This document shows positions 9,996 to 22,500 of a stretch of DNA of 64,000 bases, in pieces. The DNA is from Agrostemma githago. Its lineage: Eukaryota; Streptophyta; Magnoliopsida; Caryophyllales; Caryophyllaceae. How positions within the stretch are numbered: position 1 is the first letter of the stretch; each line of letters starts with the position of its first letter. Under the pieces are notes generated by a model. It was given only the letters and a program-made list of their open reading frames with translations, did not search any database and was not told where the DNA came from. The position numbers and the translations under genes were made by a program. The stretch lies in NCBI GenBank assembly GCA_958450325.1, contig OY288243.1, positions 60,682,606-60,746,605 of the forward strand. The letters are read 5' to 3'.

Positions 9996-10492
9996 TATGC
10001 ATGTATGTATGTGTATATGTATATATAACTTCAAGATTTGTATTACTTAGCGTGTGTCCTTAGGAACACTTATAATTGAGCAATATCAAATTTAGTTTTG
10101 GAATGAACAGAAAAGTTGTATCATATGTTGAAACGATTGTAAGTTTTTTAATTTAAGTTTTCAAATAATAATTCGGTGTTACAAAAGATATGTCATACAT
10201 ATAATAAAATGAATATCAATATAACAAAACTTTGCCAACTAAAACCGTGACGCCGACAACAAAAAGATCATAACAATAATATAATTTTCAATAAAATTAA
10301 TGCATAAATCTTTTATTAAAACGGATAACCTAATAATCCTTCAGTTCTCCCAATTGCATTTAATACGACACATTCAATAAACGTATTTCTTATTTATTTA
10401 TTTAAATAATAAATTTGGTCAATTAGAAGAAGGTGACATGACATCATAAAATGTTTTCAAACTCAAATGGTGAAATGTAATTGCTTTGCTTG

Positions 10493-10496
<4 letters not shown>

Positions 10497-10586
<90 letters not shown>
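10497..10586. repeat. (TA)45 microsatellite
   Basis: An uninterrupted TA run of about 90 bp. Confidence 0.95.
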
Positions 10587-10588
<2 letters not shown>

Positions 10589-10969
10589 TTAGGGAGAGTG
10601 GTTGCCAATCTTGTGATGTGCAATACGTGGTTTCAAAGTAAGTTATTTGCTACAATAACTGCTCCAAAGTAACTTTTACATAATTCATTTTCAACCTGAA
10701 CAATTAATTTTAATTTTAAAAAAAAATGTTATAAGCCAAGTAGAATATGTCATGTATGCGTCATATCATCGGCAAGTAGATTGCTGAGGTGGGTGAATAT
10801 GGATGCTTTAAAAGTTTCTACATTAATATATACGAGTAAAAGATTTTTACCTTCATTGATCTATTTACCATTTATTTTAACTAATTCTTCAACAAAAATA
10901 AAACAAATAAATCTAAAAAAAACTAAACCAAAAATATTTTGTTTATAACGGGAGCAGAATTATATTATA

Positions 10970-11640
10970 TCAAGAGCCGCCAAGTCCAAAAATGGATTGC
11001 GGAAAACATGAGTTCAGTACAATTTCATCACCCCCACTATGACATAGTCTCGCAACAAAATGGGCTACCGTATTACCATCCCGTCTCGCATGACCACAGG
11101 TAAAGGAAGAGAACTGCTCAGAAACACTACGAATGTCATCAAAACATAGCCCCAGAGGGTACCTCCAGCCACGATCTGCGTGAAGTGCATGAACCACGGA
11201 AAGAAAATCGGTTTCCAGGTGGATTTTCATAACCAACATTCTTTGTGCGAGCTGCACTCCAAACACGACCGCCATAGCCTCCGCAACAACAGATGCCCAC
11301 CTCGCTTTTACACGCCGACATCCTACCCACAGGATTGCACCGTCTCTATCACAAGCCACAGCCCCCAATTCGACATCTCCCTCCTCAAAGCACGCTGCAT
11401 CGACATTGACCTTAATCCAGTCCAAAGTAGGAGTCTGCCAAACATGTGTACCAATCTGATGTCCCTGCCCAAACCCCACTCTAGTACGCATGGTGTGACT
11501 CGCATAGTCACGCACCAGAGCCAATAAGCCCGCGACAGTAACAGCAGTCGGACGCGGCGATTCCTAAAAAATGTGAGCATTTTTTGTCGTCCACGCCGCC
11601 CATGTTAACACCGGAAATCGGCTCTTCTCCTCCCCAGAAA
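10970..11640 (-). pseudogene. Non-LTR retrotransposon-type RNase H domain (RVT_3), remnant
   Basis: The minus-strand frame 11524-10970 has the plant LINE-type RNase H layout: WIKVNVDAA (first Asp), AEAMAVVFG (Glu), LETDFLSVV (second Asp), then RRDGNTVAHFVAR near the end. A neighbouring frame (about 11640-11525) supplies the usual upstream LTWAAWTTKNAHIF-like segment, so there is one frameshift near 11530. The reverse transcriptase itself is not found upstream. This is therefore either a truncated LINE 3' end or a decayed stand-alone RVT_3 gene. Confidence 0.75.
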
Positions 11641-11740
11641 GGTGATGACAGACCACTCAAAGCTAGCCGCCCAGCTCGACCTTGGAATGACAGGGAGGAT
11701 ATGCTCAAATCCACTGCCATCCCAAACTAACATGGTCACC

Positions 11741-12640
11741 CACTTACCATTTTTAATAAACTAATTAAAATTAACACGGTATTTAGTTGCTCCCACGTGT
11801 AATTAGTTGATGTAGGTGTTTAGATCCCACGTGTAATTAGTATACCATTCAGTTAAACTCACATTCAAATTGAATGTATATAACTAACACGGTTTAAATA
11901 TACCATTCAATGATTTTTTAAAAGTGTAAAAAACTACTTCGGACGTTTTTATAAATGTATTATAAATGTACACTAGTCAATATGTTCTAATATCATGCAT
12001 ATATGCATGTTTGTGAGGCAGCCACGTGTAATTAGTCACCGCATATAAATGTACAATACTCAATTTGTTCTAAAATCATACGTATGTTACTCTCTTACCA
12101 AAAAAAAGAATTTTATTGTTACGGTAAAGGTCAATAATCTTTCCAAAATAATTTATAATATGAATGTGAAAGTTGTCTATATGACTCAAAATTTAACACG
12201 TTAAAAACAATTAAAATTAAGCTTGACAACAAACGCTAAATTTATTATAGGAGGCTATATGTATGCACGTTATGATGTCTGCAATAATCACGTACGGATC
12301 AATTGATTAGAAAGAACAACATACGTACTAAATAGCGAGTACCATACAGACAAAATGATTATAAGGAATATTTATATGAAGTAATTTAGGGCACATACAT
12401 TGGAAGTTCACTTGTGGGGCGAGTATGTAGATGTCATGAACAACTACCTGGAATCTCACTCTGGCCGGGTTATTGTCATCTTACAATTTGCCAAACTAAA
12501 GTACTTTAATGGTATAGTACTTCACTTAACTCTTACTATCTGTACGGTCAGGCTTACTTTGTGTCACTATTCCTTTCTTTTCAACCTTAATTAAACTCTT
12601 GAAATTGTTGTTTCGCTTACATCCTTTTTTTTCTACATCC
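11741..12640. other. No gene recognised
   Basis: AT-rich sequence. The short frame at 12400-12594 has no recognisable motif. Confidence 0.5.
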
Positions 12641-12839
12641 ATATTACTTTTCTAGGACATTCGTCAGTATCAAATTCCTTCTACACGTCCAAAATATTGT
12701 TCGACGTTGACTGCGATGTTGTTGCTGCTTTCTTATCAAGGTATTTTTTTCACTATACGTCAACTCTTTAATTATTACTTCCACACGTACCTGACTAATA
12801 AGAACTTACATATATATATTAACTACCAGCATTGAGCAT

Positions 12840-14570
12840 ATGGATAATAACGATGAGCACCCTTTAGAGGATCTGGAAGTCTGGCGTCCATTGTCCATTA
12901 AGGATGAATTCTCAACTGTCTCTGCCCGGAAATACATTGCAGATATCATGAAAATAACTGGGGTGACATTCTTCTACGTGTGCACTGCAGTTTAATTACT
13001 AATTATTAATTTCATGTCTGCGTTAATGACTGCTTACAACATTAAAAAATTTGGTTTGTAGCCTTGCTTTTGTACCGTTGCTGGAACGCTCAAACAAGTT
13101 GAGACACAACATGAATTGTTTTACTCATCATGCGAAACATGATGAGTAACAAAGGTTATTCAAGTTGCAAAATTATATGTTCAACAAAGGTTATCAAGTT
13201 GCAAAATGGGGATTTCTACTGTCAAAAATGCAAAAGAAATGCAAGAAATATTACCACAAGGTTTAAGACACCTTTTCCTTCTGTGGGCTAAAATACTTTA
13301 TCAACACTTTAACTATTGTTATTAATATTACTTTTTAAATGACGCAATTTGGAGGGCCGTGAATACATCTTCACAAATATGATGATATCTGTAAACGAGG
13401 GAGCTGATGTTTCTAATGTATCTGTTTGTCATTACTACCGGTTATTCATGAAATATGCAACATGCATATACGAGGTGGGTGGACCTACAGGTTCAATAAG
13501 CCCATATAATTTCAAAAATTTCTCCGACATACTGGACAGGAAGGTTTCAGAAAAATATTACATAGGTAATTCATCGTTTATTACAACATGCGTTATTACG
13601 TGTGTGTGTATATAATTGGAAAATCTTTATATCAAATATAATTACAAAAAATACAATGCAGATGTCACTGGGGAGTTCACAAGTAAAGGTCCAACCAAAA
13701 TGTTTAAGGGTATCAAGTTCTTCACCATCAAGATAACTGATATAAAGTATGTTTATGGGAGTGCACTATCTTCTTAACTTTTTATAGATGTATCGCATAT
13801 TTGGATTAACAAGTTAGATACGTATTTGACAGGAGAAAGGTCTTAAGTTGTGATGTTTTGGCTGACTATAGAGATCAGCTTAAATTTTTTGATGACTGGG
13901 ACACGAAAATAGAACCAATAATAGTGGTACTTCAAAATGTCAGATTTGGAATTAGAAGAGGTAAAGAAGGACTAACTTTTTATTTTTATTAATGCGTAGT
14001 CTGAATGATATATATCATTGTGTCATTATTTTATAATGTACGGAGTATATTATTAAAGAAGATTGTTCAATTGGGTCGTACCTTTTTTGTATTGGTTGAC
14101 TACTTTTATATTAAATTTATATATTTACATTTCTATTGAACAGGTGAGGTTAGAATTCATACAACTAAATATGCCACCCGCCCACCCGTATCATTTTAAA
14201 TTATGTTATCCCAGAAGTTGAAGAGTTTCAAAGAAGCTATTTGTTAAATCCCCTATTACTTACGAAAATACATTACATTAAATAAAATGATTATTTTTTC
14301 GGTGAGTCACTATTAAAAGTTGACATTTAAATTTTGTATCGTAGAGCCCGTATGATAAAGGATGCAACCAATTTCGGTGCACAAACTGCTAAATGTATTG
14401 ATGATTATGGTGCGCCAACTTTAGAGCATAATGCACAACACATGAAGTGATCATTCCCGATTTCAACTGCAAGTACCTCAGAGAATAATAATGAAGACGG
14501 TGGTGCAATGATTGATGGAGTGTCAACTACCAAAAAGGTGACCCGGGTGGCCAGAGAAACAAGTTAAAGC
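12840..14570 (+). pseudogene. RPA70-like single-strand DNA-binding protein remnant, probably Helitron-associated
   Basis: Dispersed exon-like pieces resemble the OB-fold proteins related to replication protein A that plant Helitrons carry. Recognisable pieces are LEVWRPLSIKDEFSTVSARK near 12865, GREYIFTNMMISVNEGAD near 13355 with YNFKNFSDILDRK near 13510, TSKGPTKMFKGIKFFTIKI near 13685, ADYRDQLKFFDDWDTKIEPI near 13865, GEVRIHTTKYATR near 14145, and an IPEVEEFQRSYL piece near 14210. The frames are interrupted by introns or indels, and no complete protein can be read. It would bind single-stranded DNA. Same-strand placement before the Helitron Rep/helicase suggests one old Helitron, but the termini were not found. 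Confidence 0.65.
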
Positions 14571-15808
14571 CATGTTGAGTATTACTACTTCAGTAGAAAA
14601 ATAAACAACCGACATATTCCGCTATTAGTCGGTTTCGCATGGTTTGTGTAATAGATAGTTACTAAATAATGACAAACTACATGTCGTCCGCGTCGAACTA
14701 CTTTAAGTAATAAAATTGTCTTAGTGATTTATATAATTTCATACTTTTGGAATAATATTAATATCTTTTATATATATACGTATATATACACACCCTACAT
14801 GATTGGTCAGTTTTTAAAATTTGTTATAAAAATGGTCAAGATGGTTACGTTATAAGCTAAATATGTTAACATAAAGTATAACGTCATAATCATTATATAA
14901 TCATATACCGAGTACTAATTATAATAATAATTACATCGACCAATAATTATCACCAATAATATCAACAAATAATTTGTATGAACCACGAACGAATGATTAT
15001 AATTTGTGATTTATGATTAATATTCATTTGTTAAAGCATACAGTGATATATCACGTAAATCGGAAACCAAACCTACGTATATTTAAATACTGTCATAAAT
15101 ATTATGTCATGTAAATATTACGTCATATATATGTAAATACTCACACTTGGAGATTGGAGTTCCCTAAAATATTATATCTAATTTTATATATAATATGTAT
15201 ACCATATATATCTAATTACATGCCATATATAGGCCATATACGGCTTTATATCCTAATTGGAACTTAGTATATATGTCATATGTTATACACACACATCTAA
15301 TTATAGATAATATTAATTCTCGAAATATTACATTGTGTTGATACACATTCCCTAATATGTCTTGGGACTGATTTTCGGGAATCAGTATCATATTTTCGGG
15401 AATGAGTATTCCAGTGGACATATATATATATATAGATAGTATATTTTTGTATACATTATCAATACACAAATGCTATAAATATTGTATCACGATGAATATA
15501 TATTTAATACACAAATATTAATACACAAATATTAAATACACAAATATTCCAGTGTGATTATAACCATGTATGTGGACTTATATAGTATTTAATACACAAA
15601 TATCAATAAGAGCAAGAATAACATTTTTACTATATCAATACGTCATATTTATAGTCACACTGAATGTTATATAAAATATTTCTTTTGCACAAGTACATAT
15701 ATACCTTCCAATACTACTCCACGTTGAATATTCTAAACCGTCCAAGCAAACATCAATACTCACGCTTGAAATTGGAGTTCCCTAAAATATTAGTATATCT
15801 AATTTTCT

Positions 15809-15892
15809 GCCATACATAGCTTAATATTCTAATTGCAAACCCGTATATATGCCATACATAGCTTAATATTCTAATTGCAAACCCGTATATAT
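15809..15892. repeat. Exact 42-bp tandem duplication
   Basis: Copies at 15809-15850 and 15851-15892 are identical as read, beginning GCCATACATAGC and ending CCCGTATATAT. Confidence 0.9.
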
Positions 15893-15915
15893 GACATATA
15901 TTAATATATTACATA

Positions 15916-16102
15916 CTCCCTCCGTTCCAATGAATTGTTTGCCTATTCTATATTGGGGCGTCTCAATGAATTGTTTGTCTTTCTATTTTAGGAATACTTT
16001 TTATATGTAATTTGACCCTTGGCTACACATGTCACCTTCTAATTGGATCTCTTCCCCTTGGTGTCAAAAGCAAAGGCAAAGAATTCATTGGAACGGAGGG
16101 AG
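15916..16102. mobile_element. Stowaway-like MITE (187 bp)
   Basis: Terminal inverted repeats CTCCCTCCGTTCCAATGAAT and the reverse complement ATTCATTGGAACGGAGGGAG are flanked by TA on both sides (15914-15915 and 16103-16104). This is the Tc1/mariner-derived Stowaway signature. There is no coding capacity. Confidence 0.9.
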
Positions 16103-16724
16103 TATAATATTATGGTGTATGCACATAATATTACAGACATTATACATATTCCTTGAAGTCATTTATACATATTAGAGATTTGGTTTGTTCATTTTAGTCA
16201 ATTAATAGGATTGTAGTAAATACTAAAAGAATGTAAATTTTTACGTTGAAAAATCATAATATGATAGAAGATTAATGTGAACTATACATTTACATAATAT
16301 GATAATATATCAAAATTATAAGAATTACCAAAAAAAACTTTTTATTCCCTATTATGATAATAAGGTATATACTTCATTAATACATACGTCGTTAACATGT
16401 ATAATAAAGTAATACTTACATTTGTACGAGTACTAGATTAGATTCAGTACAGATGCACGGTTTTTGAGTTACGGGTAGTATATAATAACAGATAAATTTC
16501 GAGTTCGGATCAGTCATGATAGATAGAACCAATAAGTTACTATCTAATACAGTATTATAATATTCATTATTTCAGGAAACTAAATAAGAGTAAATATGAT
16601 CCATATTTTCAGAATAATATGTACGGATGTTTTATTATATTTGATAAGTATGTAATATATATTCTTAATTCTTAACATAAATAATTAAATAATAAATTAT
16701 TTTTTGTGTGTATATATATATGTA

Positions 16725-16823
16725 TTACCGTGACTACTTCATAAGGAAACTCATTATCATGAATTTTATACACACTACTTCATAAGAAAATTCACAATAA
16801 GGTGTATGAAGTAGTCACAGTAA
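16725..16823. repeat. Short inverted repeat with 19-bp arms
   Basis: The left arm at 16725-16743 and the right arm at 16805-16823 are complementary at 18 of 19 positions (TGACTACTTCATA core). A third direct copy of ACTACTTCATAAG lies between them. It may be a small hairpin or MITE remnant. Confidence 0.7.
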
Positions 16824-17078
16824 CTAATCATTCGTTATAGACATTCTTAACGAGGTAGCCTTCGAGGTATGTATGTTGTCCATATTAAAAAAATCATATA
16901 TCAAATTCAATTGCGCAACAGTTGGAAGTATATCTACCACATGATACATTCAATACTCATTTATGTATTAAAATTCATATATTAGAATTATGTATTTCTA
17001 ATGTTTGTTCTCAATATATATAGCGAAACACAACATTGGTACACAGGGAATTATAATCAGACTCTATTAGCTAAACTA

Positions 17079-19189
17079 TGGATCACTTGCCGGCAAAGGA
17101 GGCAAGGTTGAAAAGACGATATATACTAAATAACAAACGTCAACGCACTCTCCGACGGGTACAAATTACTATACAGATATCATTTAGGACTCTTCATACA
17201 TTCGTCGTGATACTTTAACGAATGACATTTATGTCAAACTTAAGAAATATTTCACGACAAAATAACCTTGGAATATGTTTCAGGCTACATACATAATAGT
17301 TCCGCGCGCTCGGCACTATCGAACATTACTAATTCTTACAATTCATGTTATTACATTCACACTCATTTTTTTAAAGCAATAAGTTTGGGTCTATTAACAT
17401 TTTAAACATAATATTTTTTTATTTTTGCAAATGGACTACACAGGAAATTCACGTGAAACACAAGCTTCATCCTCCCATCAAACACTTAGGATGTCATCCT
17501 GCCTCGACAGAGGTAGTAATACTACGTTCCACTTTATTTTCGGTGAATTTTATTACTCTACTAATGCAAACAAACTTCCCCATGTATAACTCTTTTTGTC
17601 AGAAAATCACTGTGCATCTGGTAGAGAAATTAACGTTAATGCTTTGAATACACTACCCTCAACAAGTAAGCAAGTTACACCATCATCTGCAGTTCTATCA
17701 GCAGGTATTTAATATTCCACCCAGTTTTCTTTTATTGGAACATCGTTTCAGTTATATGTACATTTATGTTTGAATTAAGAATACATTATTTGACATTGCA
17801 TTGCTTTGATTATTGACAAATGCTAAAATAAACCAACGAAAAAATAGCGAATTTATGCAAGAATTCAAAACTAACTCATAAAAAAGATAATTCATTGTTA
17901 ACCTCTCAGTACTTATACGGACTTTAATTACTGAACTTTTGATAACCTCAAAGTTAGACCAAGCTATTAGTGGGCCGTTACAGTATTTTTTCCAAAGTGT
18001 CACTATAGCGGTGACCCATCATATACCAGACCATCTTAATTTGAAGACTTTTCTAGCATTACATGGTCACTCACTACCCACCAATAAATCAGAGAAAATA
18101 TAACACATCATTTATCTTAATGTTTACTGAGAATATATTATATTATCGAGCCCGCACCAACACACTACCTTCCGCCTTAGTATTTCTAAAGAGTATTAAT
18201 TTTTGTGCTCACTTAGAGTGGTTACTTTTAGCACTAGGCCATGGTCACTAATTCTTCTGAGAAGAAGGCAATTTACTTCAACGCAACATATATAGATGAA
18301 AATCAACAAAGAAAATTACATAAATAATTCAACAAATCGGTAAGCTAAGAACAATAAAATCTCATCAGTGTATACACATGTACACCTCCATTTACCGTAA
18401 ACCTGTGTACTCCCAAATTTACGCACGTCTCACTTTTAAGAAGGCTTCTTTTAAACTACATGATTAATAACTCTGTACGTTAGTAGGATAGCATATATGA
18501 TTTTTTTAATATTCAAAGTACATACTCCGTACATATTAATATAGCACAAAATAACTACATAATATCAAATCATATGACCACATCAATGTGAGTGTTACAT
18601 CAATGTACTAGCCAAAAAAATATTGTAATCAGCCGAAATATATTAATATATGATGGTGTTCAGAAAAACAGAGGCGTCTTAAAACAATTTGAGACAAGGT
18701 GCTCAAGAAAAAATGAGACTTGATTTTAATTTGAGACAATTGGACAAGGTAGATAAATAGATAAATGCAAAAACCGTGAGTTGATAGAACTATAGAAGTG
18801 TGACAGGAGAAATCTATTTTTAACAAAATACCTCTGAAATCTTGATCTATAGGTCCTCATTGAGTGTAATTGGAAATGTTCTTTCGGTTCAGCAAACACA
18901 GATTTCACCACCTGAAAACATCTTTGACAGAAGAACGCAAACGAAATGAGAAATTTTAGAATTATGCCAAAACGGTCAACATATGCTAAAATAGTACTCT
19001 AAAAAAATTAAGACGACATAACTCCACTTCCGTAAACCCTAAACAAACAAACTTGAAACATGTGGAATCAGTATATAAGAATATCTACTAACACATTCAA
19101 ACCATAAGTTTAGGAAAGATCTTGTATGACAACAACTTATATACTCACAGAACAGTGAAATGTCTTCACGAAAAAAAACACTCAATATA
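17079..19189 (+). other. Possible 5' exons of the Helitron gene, otherwise noncoding
   Basis: At 17079 an ATG opens a short basic peptide (MDHLPAKEARLKRRY), and Ser-rich exon-like pieces follow near 17445 and 17590, each bounded by plausible splice sites. A basic N-terminus before the zinc-rich Helitron domain is common, but the match is weak. The rest, about 17710-19189, holds nothing I recognise up to the copia LTR. Confidence 0.3.
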
Positions 19190-19420
19190 TGTTAAGGATA
19201 AAGATACTAAACAATAGTAATTATACTCTAGCCTAAATTGTAGATACTAAATCCTAGTATTTAGGTAACAATACCCTGTGTAATCTTTGTATAGTTAGCA
19301 ACCCTAGATATGCAAGATACTAGGTTACGGCTCACAGTACTGTAGCATTCTGTTTACACTCTTGTATTTATATCTGTTCATTAATCAATATAATCATCAA
19401 TTCAAGCATATTCTTCTACA
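19190..19420 (+). repeat. Copia 5' LTR
   Basis: 231 bp, TG...CA. It is preceded by ATATA and followed directly by the primer-binding site. It differs from the 3' LTR at five single bases. Confidence 0.95.
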
Positions 19421-19432
19421 TGGTATCAGAGC
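19421..19432 (+). other. Primer-binding site (initiator tRNA-Met type)
   Basis: TGGTATCAGAGC directly follows the LTR. It is complementary to the 3' end of plant initiator tRNA-Met, the usual primer for minus-strand synthesis. Confidence 0.95.
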
Positions 19433-19502
19433 TTTAAAACGCTCCACCTCCTAAACCTAAAATACCCTCTCAAATCACCATTATCAACCGAATTTTGCCA
19501 CC

Positions 19503-22500
19503 ATGACAGGCTCGGCAACCATCTTCACTAATCCTCACGATACCACCACACCCTTTGTGTCGATTGACCTTAAAGGAATCGACAAACGTACACCTTTAAC
19601 ATACCGAGGATGGTCGAACACTATCTCCGACCTCCTTTTTGGCTTCGACCTAATCAAATATCTCGACGGGTCGTACCCTTGTCCACCCAAAACCATCTCC
19701 GTTGCCAAAGACGACAAATCTGCTGAAAACTCTGACAAGTCCGGCACCACTCCCAATCCGGCGTACGCGACCTGGCTTCGTTAGGACTCGCTTCTCAAGG
19801 CTGCTTTGCGTGGATCTGTGTCTTCCGTCATTGCCCCTATGCTGAAAAAATATACCACTTCAGCCGAGATATGGTCCCACCTCGCCAAGACATATGCTAA
19901 CCCGTCTTGGGGCCATATCATGCAGATAAAGGACCGTCTTGACTCCATCTCTAAAGACGGTCTTACCGCCATTGAGTATATGCAGGCTATTCAGTCCTGC
20001 GAAGATGAATTGGCCCAGCTTGGAAAAACCATGGATGACGAAGATGTCGTTGCTAAGGTCCTCCGTGGGGTCGAGTACTCTAAATATGCATCGCTTATTG
20101 AAGCTGTTAAGCATCGGGACACAGTTATTTCGTTTGATACTCTTCACGAAAGGTTGATTCAATTTGACCTATCCCTTACCCACTCAACAAAATCCGTTTC
20201 TCTCCCTGCCTCTACTCACGCTATATACCGCAAACCGTCAACTTCGCGTCCGCGACCTGTACCTGAACCGGCCCTCCTCCCTACACCCAATGAAACCAAC
20301 CTCCCACCTTTTAAGGGGAAGTGCCAGTGGTGTCACACCACTGGTCACTACCTCAAAAACTGTGACGTATTCAAATCCCTTCACCCCACGATCACTGTGC
20401 CTCCCCGTCCTTCGAACCCACGAAACCCGCCCCGTGCCAACCTTGTTACTGCACATCCTGCCACCGAACCTGCTCCATGGATTATTGACAGCGGAGCCAC
20501 CCACCACGTCACCAATGACCTAAGTAACCTTGCCCTTCATGCTCCGTATGACGGGACCGATGATCTTCTCATTGGCGATGGTTCTCCTCTTCACATAAAC
20601 AATATCGGTTCTTTCTCTCTTTCTATTTCTAACTCTATTCTTAAATTTCACAAAGTTCTTCACGCCCCATCTATCTCTAAAAATATAATATCCGTTTCTC
20701 AATTTTGCCTCGATAATGATGTTGTGGCTAATTTTTCCCACAATACTTGTGTCTTGCAGGAGCGAGTGATGGGCAAGGAGCTTTTGCGAGGATGGCTTAA
20801 ATCCGGATTGTACGAGTGGCTGAAACCGAGTACTCCACCCATGGCGTGCCTCACGTCCGCCGCGTCTTCTCCCCTCTGGCACCACAAACTTGGTCACCCC
20901 TCGTCCTCCATTATTAGTATTATTTCAAAAGTAGCAAATTTTACTATTCCAAATAAATTGTCGCATTGTAATGCGTGTGCGACTCATAAGAGTCACAAAC
21001 TTCCTTTTGCTATTAATACTTTAGGATCTACTAAACCGTTAGAATTACTCTACTCGGATGTCTGGACATCTCCTATTTACTCTACTGATGGTTTTAAGTA
21101 CTATGTTGTGTTTGTCGATCACTTTACTCGTTATACCTGGATATACCCTCTGTGTCAAAAATCTGACACACTTTAGATTTTTACACGATTTCGTGCCCTT
21201 GTGGAATTTTTTTTTAATTTACCCATTATTCAAATCTACTCGGACAACGGTGGAGAATATCTCAAACTCACACCCAATATAACGTCCGACGGTATTACCC
21301 ATCTCACGTCTCCACCTCACACCCCCGAACACAATGGTCTCGCAGAATGACGTCATCGTCATATTGTCGAGACCGGTCTCGCCCTTCTTACTCATGCCCA
21401 TATGCCCACCACATACTGGTCATATGCTTTTACCACCGCGGTCTATCTCATTAACCGTATGCTCACTTCCAATCTTAAAAATCTTTCACCATTTAACAAA
21501 CTTTTCGGACATAGTCCGAACTACACCAAACTCAGGAGTTTTGGGTGCCTCTGCTACCCTTGGCTCCGACCCTACACTAAACATAAACTTGAACCCAAGT
21601 CCAAACCATGCATTTGTATTGGTTACTCTCCCACTCAGAGTGCCTATCACTATCTCGACCGAACCACTAAACGAATATATACCTCTCGGCATGTCTATTT
21701 TGTCGAAGACTCCTTCCCCTTTTCCTCTGACACTCCGGTTAAACCCCATCCCACCATTACCGAATGGAGTTCGGTTCCATTAGTGGTTCTCCCCTCCCCC
21801 TTCCAGGCTCCCGTGACCGAACCCACCCCGCCCCCCCTTCGGGTTTACTCCCGACGTACCAAACCTGCCCCAGCTGAACCCGCTGCCACCGAGACTCCTG
21901 ACCTTGACCCGCATACCTCTGGCAATCCTCCCCCCATCACCGGACCCTCTGATCTGACAACCCCCTCCCCTTCCTCTACTGGAACCCCCACCGACCAGCC
22001 CCCTCCTCCATCTCGTCCTGTCACGCGTCTTATGAACAAGATCAAAGTCCCCAACCCCAAATATGCAACCCTTACTCACGTTTCTCCGCCCACTTCCGCA
22101 CCGGTCACCCTTAAGGCTGCTCTCTCCGACCCACACTGGCAGTCAGCTATGGATGCTAAGTACTCTGCCCTCCTCGCTAATAATACCTGGACACTTATCC
22201 CTCCTCATCCCTCTTACAATGTCGTTGGTTGTCGTTGGGTTTTTCGGATTAAGTACAAACTCGATAACACTATTGACAAATATAAGGCTCGCCTGGTTGC
22301 CAAGGGTTTTCATCAACGTCCAGGGGTGGATTACTCGGAGACCTTCAGTCCTGTGGTTAAGCCTGTCACAATTCGCCTACTGCTCGCTTTAGCCCTTGCT
22401 CGCGGTTGGTCTCTAAGACAGCTTGACATTAATAATGCTTTCCTTCAAGGTACGTTATCTGAAACTGTTTATATGGCTCAACTCCCGGGTTTCGTCGATT

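Larger units (their letters stand above)
9729..10969. other. AT-rich, no gene recognised
   Basis: Apart from the TG and TA microsatellites I see only AT-rich sequence with short open frames that do not resemble proteins. Confidence 0.6.
14571..17078. other. AT-rich repeat-containing spacer, no gene
   Basis: It contains a 42-bp tandem duplication, a Stowaway-like MITE, an inverted repeat and scattered ACACAAATATT units near 15480-15605. A block with GGAGTTCCCTAAAATATTA occurs near both 15150 and 15770. No coding region is supported. Confidence 0.6.

Noticed and set aside
21780..22136. 118-codon Gly/Arg-rich minus-strand frame
   Set aside because: It is the antisense shadow of the Pro-rich segment of the copia polyprotein.
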